27,733 nt of DNA. Source: Aquifex sp. (GTDB lineage: Bacteria; Aquificota; Aquificia; Aquificales; Aquificaceae). The notes under the pieces are model-generated. The model saw nothing but the letters and a program-made list of their open reading frames with translations. It was not told the DNA's origin and did no database searches. Below, in pieces: positions 1 to 7,795 of the stretch. Numbering within the stretch: position 1 is the first letter of the stretch; each line of letters starts with the position of its first letter. The DNA is taken from assembly GCA_003978875.1 (NCBI GenBank), contig QNXQ01000087.1, forward strand, positions 1 through 27,733. The letters are read 5' to 3'. The position numbers and the translations under genes were made by a program.

Positions 1-876
1 GTTGCATCAAATCCCGAATTTTTAAGGGAAGGCCATGCGGTAAAAGACTTCCTTGAACCCGATAGAATAGTAATCGGGGTAGATTCGGAAAAAGCTAAGG
101 AAATCCTTACCGAAATTTACAAACCCATTACCGATAAGGGATATCCCATTTTAATCACCTCGCCGGCGACAGCTGAGATAATAAAATACGCTTCGAATAC
201 GTTTCTAGCTACAAAGATTTCTTTCATAAACATGATTGCAGACCTTTGTGAAAAAGTCGGAGCCAATGTAGAAGAAGTTGCCATGGGAATGGGCTATGAC
301 AAGAGGATAGGGAAAGAGTTTTTGAGAGCAGGACTCGGATGGGGAGGAAGTTGTCTTCCCAAAGATACAAAAGCTTTCATAAAAATATGTGAGGAGTACG
401 GAGTTGATGCTACAATTCTGAAGGGAGCGCACAGCATAAACGAAAGCAGGATAAGTAAATTCTTTAATAAGTTAAAGGAAACTCTCTGGATAATAAAAGG
501 AAAAACGATAGCTATATGGGGTTTGTCATTCAAACCCAATACGGATGACATAAGGGAAGCTCCATCACTCAAAATAGTTGAAAGGTTGTTAAAAGAAGGT
601 GCAAACATAAGAGCTTACGACCCTAAGGCTACTGAAAACTTTAAAAGGATTTTTACAGAAGGAAAAGATTTAATGTACTTCAACGACAAGTACGAAGCTA
701 TAAAGGGAGCGGAAGCTCTACTTATACTTACAGAGTGGGAAGAATTCAAAGAGGCAAACCTTGAAAAGGTAAAGAATTTAATGAAACTCCCTATAATAAT
801 AGACGGAAGAAATATCTATAATCCTGATAAAGTAAGAGCTTTAGGATTTGAATACTACAGTATGGGAAGACCATGA
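1..876 (+). CDS. UDP-glucose/nucleotide-sugar 6-dehydrogenase, 5'-truncated by window edge
   Basis: The reading frame is open from base 1, so the N-terminal NAD-binding region lies outside the window. The visible part starts in the family motif VASNPEFLREG and runs through PDRIVIG, the central helical domain and a GWGGSCLPKD motif. That motif holds the catalytic cysteine (codon 352-354) of the UDP-glucose/UDP-ManNAc dehydrogenase family. The C-terminal UDP-binding domain follows, with WGLSFKPNTDDIREAP. The family oxidises the C6 hydroxyl of an NDP-sugar to a carboxylate in two NAD-dependent steps in the cytoplasm, supplying uronic acids for surface polysaccharide. UDP-glucose is the commonest substrate, but the sequence does not fix it. 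The stop overlaps the argD start (ATGA), so the two genes are probably translationally coupled. Confidence 0.93.
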   Translation, partial: VASNPEFLREGHAVKDFLEPDRIVIGVDSEKAKEILTEIYKPITDKGYPILITSPATAEIIKYASNTFLATKISFINMIADLCEKVGANVEEVAMGMGYDKRIGKEFLRAGLGWGGSCLPKDTKAFIKICEEYGVDATILKGAHSINESRISKFFNKLKETLWIIKGKTIAIWGLSFKPNTDDIREAPSLKIVERLLKEGANIRAYDPKATENFKRIFTEGKDLMYFNDKYEAIKGAEALLILTEWEEFKEANLEKVKNLMKLPIIIDGRNIYNPDKVRALGFEYYSMGRP

Positions 877-2003
877 GTTACTTGATGAATAATTACGCAA
901 GAATACCAGTAAGATTTGTTAGGGGAAAAGGTGTATTTTTATACGATGAAAAGGGAAGAGAGTATTTAGACTTCATCTCAGGGATAGGTGTAAATTCTCT
1001 CGGGCATTCTCACCCGAAGCTAATAAAGGTTATTAAAAATCAATCGGAGAAACTAATTCACGTTTCGAATCTTTTTGAAAACCCTTGGCAAGAAGAACTC
1101 GCCGAAAAGCTCGTAAAGGAATTTCATACCTCAGCTAAAGTTTTTTTCTGTAACAGCGGTGCGGAAAGTGTAGAAGCGGCGTTAAAACTTGCAAGGAAGT
1201 ATTGGAGGGATAAAGGAAAGAATAAGTGGAGATTTATATCCTTTGAAAAATCCTTTCACGGTAGAACTTATGGAAGTCTTTCCGCTACGGGGCAACCTAA
1301 ACTTCATACGGGTTTTGAACCTATAGTTCCTGGATTTTCCTATGCAAAACTTAACGATATAGATAGTGTTTATAAACTCATTGACGATGAAACGGCAGGT
1401 ATTATTATCGAAGTAATTCAGGGAGAAGGCGGGGTAAACGAAGCTTCAAAGGATTTTCTTGAAGAGCTGCAAAATTTAGCAGAAGATAAAAACATACTTC
1501 TTATAATCGACGAAGTTCAAACAGGTATAGGAAGGACAGGAAAATTTTTCGCGTATCAGCATTTCAACCTTACACCCCACATAGTAACCCTTGCTAAAGG
1601 ATTGGGAGGAGGAGTTCCTATAGGTGCCGTCCTTACAGTGGATGAGGTTGCCGAGAGTTTTACCCCCGGCTCTCACGGGTCAACGTTCGGAGGAAATCCG
1701 TTAGCTTGTGCAGTTGCAAGTGCTGTAGTTGATGAAATCAAAAAGATATTACCCCACGTAGAGGAAGTAGGAAGATACTTTAAAGAAAAGTTAATTTCCC
1801 TGAATAAAGGTAAGGTAAAAGGTAAGGGTTTGATGCTGGGACTGGAAACGGATACCGAGTGTAAAGAAATCGTTTTAAAGGCAGTTGAAAATGGCTTAGT
1901 AATTAACTGTACAGCGGGTAAAGTTTTGAGATTTCTCCCACCGCTTATTGTTGAAAAAGACCATGTAGATATGGCTATAGATATACTCAGGAAAATCCTA
2001 TGA
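873..2003 (+). CDS. argD: Acetylornithine aminotransferase (class III, PLP-dependent)
   Basis: This 376-residue protein has the normal family length and is a class III aminotransferase. It transfers the amino group between N-acetylornithine and 2-oxoglutarate in arginine biosynthesis; many homologues also act on succinyl-diaminopimelate in lysine synthesis. Visible motifs are NSGAES (94-99, cofactor phosphate binding), FHGRT (128-132), IIDEVQTGIGRTG with Asp213 positioned for the pyridine nitrogen, and TLAKGLGGGVPIGAV with the Schiff-base Lys242. The start ATG overlaps the stop of the sugar dehydrogenase by four bases, and the stop overlaps the following CPBP gene in the same way. A start at Met5 is possible but less likely given the ATGA coupling. 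Related GABA or ornithine aminotransferases share these motifs; ArgD is favoured by length and overall similarity. Confidence 0.92.
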   Translation: MSYLMNNYARIPVRFVRGKGVFLYDEKGREYLDFISGIGVNSLGHSHPKLIKVIKNQSEKLIHVSNLFENPWQEELAEKLVKEFHTSAKVFFCNSGAESVEAALKLARKYWRDKGKNKWRFISFEKSFHGRTYGSLSATGQPKLHTGFEPIVPGFSYAKLNDIDSVYKLIDDETAGIIIEVIQGEGGVNEASKDFLEELQNLAEDKNILLIIDEVQTGIGRTGKFFAYQHFNLTPHIVTLAKGLGGGVPIGAVLTVDEVAESFTPGSHGSTFGGNPLACAVASAVVDEIKKILPHVEEVGRYFKEKLISLNKGKVKGKGLMLGLETDTECKEIVLKAVENGLVINCTAGKVLRFLPPLIVEKDHVDMAIDILRKIL

Positions 2004-2515
2004 TTTATATAGTCTTTTACATAATTTTTTTAATTTCCTTATACCTTTCAAAATTTTACAATGTAGGGATAATACCTCAATTAATTTTACTGAGTCCTCT
2101 TTTATTCAAAAAAGATAAAGAGTTAGGATTTAAAAATTATCGGAAAGGGTTTATTTACGGTTTATTTTTCCTGCCTCTAGCGTTGCCGTACCTATTTACA
2201 GCCCAATGTTACGCTTTTGTACTAAATCAGTTTGGTATAGCATTTGCAGAAGAGATATTCTTTAGAGGCTTTTTAATGCAAAGGTTCTCGAATTTAGCTG
2301 TCTCCTTCATGTTTTCCTTCGGACATATAATTTACTGGTTTAACGTAAACTCTATTCTTACCTTTTTCCCTTCCCTAATTTTCGGATGGCTTTATATAAA
2401 AACCGGCTCTATTGTTGCACCGGTGATAGCCCATTTTTCTATGAACTTATTTCTGTTTTTTATTACGGAGAAGTATCCTCAGATTCTCGATATATTAATG
2501 AAAAGTTTAATTTGA
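2000..2515 (+). CDS. CPBP-family intramembrane glutamic endopeptidase (Abi/CAAX-like)
   Basis: This 171-residue, very hydrophobic protein has about five membrane segments. It carries the CPBP (CAAX protease/bacteriocin-processing, ABI) signature: EEIFFRG with Glu84, Glu85 and Arg89, then SFGH with His109, then APVIAHFSMN with His145 and Asn149. In characterised relatives the glutamates and histidines form the active site in the membrane. Bacterial members have varied or unknown roles, including protein maturation and bacteriocin self-immunity, and nothing here points to a substrate. It is shorter than many homologues, with few segments before the EExxxR motif. The start overlaps the argD stop (ATGA), so it is the last gene of the sugar dehydrogenase-argD operon. 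It converges on aroD with seven bases between the stop codons. Confidence 0.85.
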   Translation: MIYIVFYIIFLISLYLSKFYNVGIIPQLILLSPLLFKKDKELGFKNYRKGFIYGLFFLPLALPYLFTAQCYAFVLNQFGIAFAEEIFFRGFLMQRFSNLAVSFMFSFGHIIYWFNVNSILTFFPSLIFGWLYIKTGSIVAPVIAHFSMNLFLFFITEKYPQILDILMKSLI

Positions 2516-2522
2516 AAATTCT

Positions 2523-3179
2523 TTAACCGTAAAATACCTTTTTTAGTTTTATCATCTCGTCAAGAGGTATCTGTCCCGGTGCAAAAGATTTTTCTAAAGA
2601 ACAATAGGTTATTATAGAACCGAATATAAAGCCGGCAAGCCTGGATATCTTCCCGTAATTTCCCATCGATATAACTATTTTTTCTCCTTCGACCTGATGG
2701 GCAATACAGAGAAGCCGTGCAACATCTTCGTAAGAATTAGCCTTTACGGCTATTTTCGGTATGCCTCCGTACCTATACCCTTCCCTTAGAACCTCTCTGA
2801 TAACCCAATTGGCCGGAGTAAATTCAAAATTATGGTAGGAAATTATTAACTTCTTTCCGGCACTTTTCACTATATTGTGTAGCTTTACTATCAGGCCTCT
2901 AGAGGAAAGTTCTATATCTGTATAATCGCTTAAAGGTGCAAGCTTTTCAAAGAGTTCCTCCCTGTTTGGAACTTCCTTTCCTCCCTCCTCGGGAGAACGA
3001 ATCGTGAGTATTGTTTTTAATCCTTCTTTTTGTACCTCTAATAACCTTTCCTTAACGTAATCGAGGGAAGTATTAGAAAACTGGTCTACACGCAGTTCAA
3101 CTATATCTGCACCTTTTTCTTTTGCTCTTTTTAAATTTTCGGAAAAATTAATGTCGTCAAGAGGAACGGCGATAAGCAT
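2523..3179 (-). CDS. aroD: 3-dehydroquinate dehydratase, type I
   Basis: The 218-residue product matches type I dehydroquinase, a class I aldolase-fold enzyme that dehydrates 3-dehydroquinate to 3-dehydroshikimate through a Schiff base. The substrate-anchoring lysine is in IPKIAVKAN (Lys146 from this start) and the catalytic histidine in ISYHNFE (His116). ELRVDQF and the AxGQIPLDE C-terminal loop are also present. I place the start at the ATG at 3179, which overlaps the rpsQ stop as TGATG; a TTG codon three bases upstream would add one residue. Its position as the last gene of a ribosomal operon is unusual and suggests co-transcription with translation genes. In this window the enzyme sits with a type II (archaeal-style) dehydroquinate synthase, the preceding pathway step. 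Confidence 0.95.
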   Translation of the reverse strand: MLIAVPLDDINFSENLKRAKEKGADIVELRVDQFSNTSLDYVKERLLEVQKEGLKTILTIRSPEEGGKEVPNREELFEKLAPLSDYTDIELSSRGLIVKLHNIVKSAGKKLIISYHNFEFTPANWVIREVLREGYRYGGIPKIAVKANSYEDVARLLCIAHQVEGEKIVISMGNYGKISRLAGFIFGSIITYCSLEKSFAPGQIPLDEMIKLKKVFYG

Positions 3180-3505
3180 CAATCCTGATTTTGTTCTTTT
3201 TGTTGTTTAGCTATTTCTTCCTCAGGTCTTCTCGCTCTCTGAATAATCTTTACAACGACCCATCTCTTTGTTTTTGAAAGAGGTCTGGTTTCCCTAATCA
3301 TAACGATATCACCTACCCTGCACTCGTTATGCTCGTCGTGGGCGTGATACTTTTTACTTTTGATAATGTGCTTTCCGTAGAGAGGGTGAGGAACTTTTCT
3401 ATCAACCCTTACAACTACAGTTTTGTCCATCTTATCGCTTACAACTATACCTACAAGGTGTTTTCTTTTTTCGTGCCATTTTTTCTGTTGTTTCTGTTGA
3501 GTCAT
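3179..3505 (-). CDS. rpsQ: 30S ribosomal protein S17, with C-terminal tail
   Basis: The 108-residue product is a small-subunit protein that binds 16S rRNA early in assembly. The OB-fold core is clear: the KHLVGIVVSDKMDKTVVVRV strand pair, HPLYGKHIIKSKKYHAHDE, and the MIRETRPLSKTKRWVVVKII end of the domain. The core ends near residue 88. About 20 further residues follow, rich in Gln, Glu and Arg, and these are absent from typical S17 of 80-90 residues. The N-terminus is also longer than usual, with a Lys/Gln-rich lead before HLVG. The ATG overlaps the rpmC stop by one base (TAATG), indicating tight translational coupling inside the S10 operon. aroD follows by overlap. Confidence 0.96.
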   Translation of the reverse strand: MTQQKQQKKWHEKRKHLVGIVVSDKMDKTVVVRVDRKVPHPLYGKHIIKSKKYHAHDEHNECRVGDIVMIRETRPLSKTKRWVVVKIIQRARRPEEEIAKQQKEQNQD

Positions 3506-3726
3506 TACTGCTCACCTCTCAACTGTTTTTCCCTAATTACCGTTAAAACTCTCGCTATGTTCCTCTTAATTTTCCTGATTTCCAAAGGATTCTCAAGACC
3601 TTGAACTTGCTTTTTAAATCTAAGCCTCATAAGTTCAAGCTTTAGTTCATCCAAGAGTTCTTCTAACTCCTTTATACTTTTTTTTCTTATATCTTCAAGA
3701 AATTTCTTTCTCTCCCTTTCCCACAT
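3505..3726 (-). CDS. rpmC: 50S ribosomal protein L29
   Basis: This small helical hairpin protein sits near the peptide exit tunnel. It contains the L29 pattern with leucine-rich helix 1 (ELEELLDELKLELMRLRFKK), the QxQGLENPLEIRKIKRNIARV turn, and a basic second helix. I chose the ATG at 3726 (73 residues, beginning MWERERKK) because GAGGT lies seven bases upstream and because it leaves a short gap after the rplP stop. An upstream ATG at 3762 would lengthen the protein to 85 residues and overlap rplP by 26 bases, but it has no Shine-Dalgarno sequence. Even with the chosen start there are a few extra N-terminal residues compared with the usual 63-70. Confidence 0.93.
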   Translation of the reverse strand: MWERERKKFLEDIRKKSIKELEELLDELKLELMRLRFKKQVQGLENPLEIRKIKRNIARVLTVIREKQLRGEQ

Positions 3727-3736
3727 AGTTCGTACC

Positions 3737-4165
3737 TCAATACTTAAAGGTAAATTCTCCATACTTTACAAGTCTTACAGGAATAGGCAATTTAGAAGCC
3801 GCTATTCTGAAAGCTTCTTGAGCGACATCTTCGGGAACACCGGTAAATTCAAAGAGGATTCTACCGGGCTTTACAACGGCAACAAAACCTTCAGGGTCTC
3901 CTTTTCCTCCACCCATTCTAACTTCGTTAGGCTTTTTGGTGTAAGGTTTATCGGGGAATATTCTTATCCAAATTTTTGCTCCTTTTTTCAGGCTTCTTAC
4001 TAACGCTACTCTTACAGCTTCTATCTGTTGTTGAGTAATCCAAGCTCTATCAAGAGCCTGGATACCGTATTCACCGAAAGCCAGTTTATTCCCTCTTGAA
4101 GCTTTACCCTTTAAGGTTCCTCTTCTTTGTTTTCTCCATCTAACCTTTTTCGGTTGCAGATACAT
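3737..4165 (-). CDS. rplP: 50S ribosomal protein L16
   Basis: The 142-residue protein is a large-subunit component near the A-site and the binding region for the elbow of tRNA. Family features are MYLQPKKVRWRKQRRG at the N-terminus, SRGNKLAFGEYGIQAL, IWIRIFPDKPYTKKPNEVRMGGGKG (the conserved loop), and ILFEFTGVPEDVAQEAFRIAASKLPI at the C-terminus. Length is within a few residues of the normal 136-139. A strong Shine-Dalgarno (AAGGAGG) precedes the ATG, in the three-base gap after rpsC. It lies in its usual S10-operon position between rpsC and rpmC. Confidence 0.97.
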   Translation of the reverse strand: MYLQPKKVRWRKQRRGTLKGKASRGNKLAFGEYGIQALDRAWITQQQIEAVRVALVRSLKKGAKIWIRIFPDKPYTKKPNEVRMGGGKGDPEGFVAVVKPGRILFEFTGVPEDVAQEAFRIAASKLPIPVRLVKYGEFTFKY

Positions 4166-4168
4166 CTT

Positions 4169-4864
4169 TTAACCCTCCTTAGCCGCTTGCATAATTTCCT
4201 CTTCTATCTTCTTGAGAATTTCTTCTCTACCACCCTTTAGAATATCACCCTTATAAATCCAAACCTTAACACTAAGAATACCGTATTTGGTGTAAGCAGT
4301 GGCAAATCCATAATCTATATCCGCTCTTATGGTTTGCAAGGGCATTCTACCTACCAGGAACCATTCTTTTCTCGCCAGCTCAGCACCACCTATTCTACCT
4401 TTTACCTGAACCTTTACTCCCTTTGCGCCGGCCTTTAGGGCGTTGTCTATAGCCCTTTTCATAGCCCTTCTGTGGGATACTCTTCTTTCTATCTGAGTTG
4501 CTATATCTTCCGCTACGAGCTGGGCATCGAGTTCGGGAATTCTTACCTCTATAACGGATATAGTGATTTCTTTACCCGGGAGCATCTTTTCTATAGTCTT
4601 TTTAAGCCTCTCTACTTCCTGTCCTTTTCTCCCGATAACTATAGCGGGTCTAGCGGTGTGAATCTTGACCCTTACCTTATCAACGATTCTTTCAATCTCA
4701 ACTTTAGAAACACCGGCCACTTTATACCTGCGCTTTATATAGTTCTTTATCTTTAAGTCTTCGTGTAGCAGTTTAGAGTAATCCTTCTTAGGAGCATACC
4801 ATTTGGAAGGCCAATCCTTTATTACGCCCAGCCTGAAACCTATCGGGTGAGTTTTCTGACCCAT
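4169..4864 (-). CDS. rpsC: 30S ribosomal protein S3
   Basis: The 231-residue product is S3, which lines the mRNA entry channel of the small subunit. The N-terminus MGQKTHPIGFRLG is the standard family start. A KH type II domain follows with the GRKG loop in IVIGRKGQEVERLKK, then the C-terminal domain with GRIGGAELARKEWFLVGRMP (shown here only in part) and TAYTKYGILSVKVWIYKG. Length is normal. The start lies only two bases after the rplV stop, consistent with translational coupling. No unusual insertions are seen. Confidence 0.98.
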   Translation of the reverse strand: MGQKTHPIGFRLGVIKDWPSKWYAPKKDYSKLLHEDLKIKNYIKRRYKVAGVSKVEIERIVDKVRVKIHTARPAIVIGRKGQEVERLKKTIEKMLPGKEITISVIEVRIPELDAQLVAEDIATQIERRVSHRRAMKRAIDNALKAGAKGVKVQVKGRIGGAELARKEWFLVGRMPLQTIRADIDYGFATAYTKYGILSVKVWIYKGDILKGGREEILKKIEEEIMQAAKEG

Positions 4865-4866
4865 CC

Positions 4867-5268
4867 TTATTCTTCCTCCTTACCTTCGGGTTTTTCTTCT
4901 AAAACTATTGTAATATGAGAAAGTCTCTTCCTTACCATAGTAGCCCTTCCGTGAGCTCTTGGAATCCATTTCTTCAAAATAGGTCCTCTATCGGCTACCG
5001 CTTTTTTAACATAAAGCCTATCGAGGTCGAGTCCTTTCTGTTCGGCGTTTGCTATAGCACTCTTCAGGAGCTTTTCCGCTATTCTTGCAGCTTTTTTAGG
5101 AATTACCTTAAGAAGGTAAAGCGCATCTCCTACATCTTTACCTTGTATTTCCCTTAAAACTAATCTTGCCTTAAGCGGAGATATACGAGCGTATCTGAGG
5201 ATAGCTATAGCTTGATTAGGCTTATATCCTTCTCTTTGAGATTTATCCTTTATCTTAAGCTGACCCAT
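4867..5268 (-). CDS. rplV: 50S ribosomal protein L22
   Basis: The 133-residue product is L22, an early-assembly 23S rRNA-binding protein whose beta hairpin lines the exit tunnel. The family body starts at AILRYARISPLKARLVLREI and includes LLKSAIANAEQKGLDLDRLYVKKA and the tunnel-hairpin residues around GPILKKWIPRAHGRATMVRK, followed by RLSHITIVLEE. About 20 residues precede the usual start, and the C-terminus ends in a short acidic tail, so it is longer than the typical 110 residues. The gene lies 11 bases after rpsS and 2 bases before rpsC. Confidence 0.97.
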   Translation of the reverse strand: MGQLKIKDKSQREGYKPNQAIAILRYARISPLKARLVLREIQGKDVGDALYLLKVIPKKAARIAEKLLKSAIANAEQKGLDLDRLYVKKAVADRGPILKKWIPRAHGRATMVRKRLSHITIVLEEKPEGKEEE

Positions 5269-5279
5269 AGCCTCTCACC

Positions 5280-5939
5280 TCACTTCTTCTTAACAACCTT
5301 TGCAGTCTTTTCCGGGTGTCCTTTAAAGGTTCTGGTGGGCGCAAATTCACCGAGTTTATGACCAACCATATCTTGAGTTATGTAAACTGGAACAAAGGTC
5401 TTTCCGTTGTGAACCGCTATAGTATGTCCTACGAATTCGGGTATTATAGTGGTAGCCCTCGAATATGTTCTGACAACTTTTCTCTCTCCGGTTTCATTCA
5501 TCTTCCTTATTCTGATCCACAACTTAGGATCGACAAAGGCTTTTTTCTCGGTCATCTGCTTATACTGGGCGTACAGCTCTTCGTACTTTCTAACTCTATT
5601 TACTATAATTTCCAAAGCTCTTACTTCAGCTTGAGCTTTGTTTACTTCCCTAATTAACTCTTTTAGTTTCTCATCTCCTTCAGCTTCTATCTGGGGTTTA
5701 CCCTTATGGACTTCTTTGAGCTGTTTTTTAAGCATTTCAAGAACTTGTTTCCTTTCTTCAAGCAGTTCCTCTAAATCTCTTAAGGTGGTTTTACCTTTTA
5801 GGAGTTCAAAAGAACCGTATCTCTTTATAGCTTCCCTTACCAGTTTATAAGCCCTTTGGAGCCTTTTGTACAGTTTGTAGTACTCTTCCGGATTTTCTAT
5901 AAGCCTGTTTCTTTTGTTCCATGCTCCTTTAAAACCCAT
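5280..5939 (-). CDS. rpsS: 30S ribosomal protein S19 with a ~130-residue coiled-coil-like N-terminal region
   Basis: The C-terminal part (about residues 132-219) is an intact S19. It runs from KKAFVDPKLW through RKMNETGERKVVRTYSRATT and EFVGHTIAVHNGK to PVYITQDMVGHKLGEFAPTR, which normally begins within ten residues of the start Met. Here it follows about 130 residues that are almost entirely charged helix: an amphipathic segment (17-45), a Leu/Glu/Lys-rich stretch (52-80) and a second one (88-128). Together these look like an antiparallel coiled-coil hairpin. Normal S19 is about 92 residues; this is 219. The ATG at 5939 has a perfect AAGGAGG upstream, whereas the internal ATG at 5555 (codon 129), which would give an ordinary 91-residue S19, has no Shine-Dalgarno. 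The frame is open throughout, so the long form is most likely made. The rest of the protein, and its rplB-rpsS-rplV position, are normal. Confidence 0.95.
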   Translation of the reverse strand: MGFKGAWNKRNRLIENPEEYYKLYKRLQRAYKLVREAIKRYGSFELLKGKTTLRDLEELLEERKQVLEMLKKQLKEVHKGKPQIEAEGDEKLKELIREVNKAQAEVRALEIIVNRVRKYEELYAQYKQMTEKKAFVDPKLWIRIRKMNETGERKVVRTYSRATTIIPEFVGHTIAVHNGKTFVPVYITQDMVGHKLGEFAPTRTFKGHPEKTAKVVKKK

Positions 5940-5953
5940 ACTTTATTCCTCCT

Positions 5954-6868
5954 TTATAAGGGTTTGCCATCCCTTCTTGTGACAATGAACTTATCAGAAT
6001 ACTTTCTACCTCTTCTGGTTTTATAACCTTTAGTTTTCCAACCCCAAGGAGATTCGGGATGTTTACCTCTTGTTCTTCCTTCACCACCACCGTGCGGGTG
6101 GTCAACCGGGTTCATCGCAGTTCCTCTTGTGTGGGGTCTCCATCCGAGCCATCTTGCTCTTCCAGCTTTTCCGAGTTTTATGAGCTCGTGTTCGGCAAGA
6201 CCTACCCTACCTATAGTAGCCATACACCTTTCGTGTATCATTCTGGTTTCACCGGAGGGCATTCTCACAAGGATGTATCCTTTTTTGGTGGATTTTCCGA
6301 GAACTTGAGCCCAGGTTCCTGCAGCCCTTGCTATTTGTCCACCCTTTCCGGGCATAAATTCAATGTTGTGAACTATTGTTCCCTCAGGGATATATTTGAG
6401 AGGCATAGCATTTCCGGGTTTTATCTCAGGAAGAGGCTTTCCTGCTTCCGCATCTTCCCAACTTATGGATACTACCGTATCTCCGACCTTAAGGCCTTCC
6501 GGCCATATAATGTATCTCTTTTCACCGTCGGCATAATGAAGGAGGCATATTCTTGCACTCCTAAATGGGTCATACTCTATAGAAACTACCTTGGCGGGGA
6601 TTAAACTTTTATCCCTTTTAAAATCTATAATTCTGTAAAGCTTTTTATGTCCTCCTCCCCTGTGCCTTGCTGTAATATTCCCTCTCTGTCTTGATCTTCC
6701 CTTTGCCCTGTGCCACCACTTTAGAAGGGTTTTTTCGGGTTCTACCTTATTCTTCTTTACTAAAACTATTTCTTTTCCTTTTCTAACTAATTTTTCTATT
6801 TCTTCAAAGTCGTATAAAACCGCATGTCTTGTTCCGTTAGTTACAGGTTTTAGTTTCCTAACGCCCAT
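5954..6868 (-). CDS. rplB: 50S ribosomal protein L2
   Basis: L2 helps organise the peptidyl-transferase region and the subunit bridge. The product begins MGVRKLKPVTNGTRH and contains RHRGGGHKKLYRIIDFKRD, the KGGQIARAAGTWAQVLGK segment and the highly conserved GTAMNPVDHPHGGGEGR loop that holds the histidine near the catalytic centre. At 304 residues it is roughly 30 longer than most bacterial L2. The extra length is mainly near residues 22-45, a Lys/Val-rich stretch between the N-terminal strand and the KTLLKWW segment. It lies 11 bases after rplW and 14 before rpsS, in standard order. Confidence 0.98.
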   Translation of the reverse strand: MGVRKLKPVTNGTRHAVLYDFEEIEKLVRKGKEIVLVKKNKVEPEKTLLKWWHRAKGRSRQRGNITARHRGGGHKKLYRIIDFKRDKSLIPAKVVSIEYDPFRSARICLLHYADGEKRYIIWPEGLKVGDTVVSISWEDAEAGKPLPEIKPGNAMPLKYIPEGTIVHNIEFMPGKGGQIARAAGTWAQVLGKSTKKGYILVRMPSGETRMIHERCMATIGRVGLAEHELIKLGKAGRARWLGWRPHTRGTAMNPVDHPHGGGEGRTRGKHPESPWGWKTKGYKTRRGRKYSDKFIVTRRDGKPL

Positions 6869-6879
6869 ACCAAATCACC

Positions 6880-7191
6880 TCACTTTTGAGCAAATTCAAG
6901 GATATCTATTTTATGTCCCTTTTCAAGGGTAACAATAGCCTTTTTCCATTTCTTGGTTTTTCCGTATTGCCTGAACTTGTTCCAAACTCTCTTCTTTTTA
7001 GGTTTAACTATCATAGTGTTTACTTTTTTAACCTTTACACCGAAAAGCCTTTCTATAGCGTACTTTATTTCGGGTTTGGAAGCATCCAAGGCAACTTCAA
7101 AGGTGTACTTATTGTAGTCTTCCATTAACCTGTTGCTTTTTTCCGTGATAATAGGTCTTATTATTATTTCCCAGGGTTTTCTCTGGCTCAT
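6880..7191 (-). CDS. rplW: 50S ribosomal protein L23
   Basis: The 103-residue L23 lies at the tunnel exit, where signal recognition particle and trigger factor dock. The sequence carries the IIRPIITEKSNRLMEDYNKY opening, the helix EIKYAIERLFGVKVKKVNTM, the Lys/Arg-rich loop KPKKKRVWNKFRQYGKTKKW and the terminal strand KKAIVTLEKGHKIDIL. Length and position (rplD-rplW-rplB) are normal. It starts four bases after the rplD stop. Confidence 0.97.
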   Translation of the reverse strand: MSQRKPWEIIIRPIITEKSNRLMEDYNKYTFEVALDASKPEIKYAIERLFGVKVKKVNTMIVKPKKKRVWNKFRQYGKTKKWKKAIVTLEKGHKIDILEFAQK

Positions 7192-7195
7192 GACC

Positions 7196-7795
7196 TTATG
7201 CCTCCACCTTCTTGTATATCCTGTCTAAACAATCCTTATGAATTACCAACTTTGTAGCCCACAGAACATCGTAAACGTTTAACCCTTCGGGAAGTAAAAC
7301 TCTAACATTCTGAAGATTTCTGAAAGATTTATAGAGAACTTCACTCTTTTCGGGAATTACCAATAGAACCTTTTCTTTATCCACACCAAGATTTTTAAGA
7401 AATTCAACTGCCTTTTTTGTTTTAGGTGTTTCTCCCAAGTCTATATTATCTACAAAGATTACGGCGTTGTTTTGAGCCTTGTCGGAAAGAGCCATTTTAA
7501 GACCGAGTTTCCTTACCTTCTTGGGAAGAGGATATTCGTAATCCCTGGGTTTAGGTCCGTGAGCTACACCACCGCCTACGAAAATGTTTACTCCTCTCTC
7601 TCCGTGTCTCGCATTACCGGTTCCCTTCTGAGGGAGTATCTTTCTACCGGAATAAGCAACCTCACCTCTTGTCTTTGTGGAGTGGGTTCCCTGTCTTCTC
7701 TTTGCAAGTTGCCACTTTACAACTTCCCAAAGAACGTGCTTTTTTACCTTTACGTTAAAAACATCATCTCTTACTTCAACATCACCTATTTTCAT
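7196..7795 (-). CDS. rplD: 50S ribosomal protein L4
   Basis: The 199-residue L4 has an extended loop reaching into the exit tunnel. Visible family features are the loop region RRQGTHSTKTRGEVAYSGRK, followed by PQKGTGNARHGERGVNIFVGGGVAHGPKPRDY. The Rossmann-like globular part follows, with KNLGVDKEKVLLVIPEKSE. The start overlaps the rplC stop as ATGA. In E. coli, L4 represses its own operon. No equivalent S10 leader is evident here because tuf, not a leader, lies immediately upstream of rpsJ, so that control is probably absent (inference). Confidence 0.97.
   Translation of the reverse strand: MKIGDVEVRDDVFNVKVKKHVLWEVVKWQLAKRRQGTHSTKTRGEVAYSGRKILPQKGTGNARHGERGVNIFVGGGVAHGPKPRDYEYPLPKKVRKLGLKMALSDKAQNNAVIFVDNIDLGETPKTKKAVEFLKNLGVDKEKVLLVIPEKSEVLYKSFRNLQNVRVLLPEGLNVYDVLWATKLVIHKDCLDRIYKKVEA

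Noticed and set aside
2516..2522. Possible bidirectional terminator between the CPBP gene and aroD
   Set aside because: Only seven bases separate the stops and no hairpin with a T-run can be drawn.
5280..5555. Separate small S19 gene starting at the internal ATG, with the upstream part as an independent gene
   Set aside because: The frame is continuous without a stop, and the internal ATG has no Shine-Dalgarno while the upstream ATG has a perfect one; kept as a possibility only in the S19 finding.
6059..6604. 181-codon open frame antisense to rplB
   Set aside because: It is fully covered by the conserved L2 coding sequence and its translation shows no recognisable pattern.
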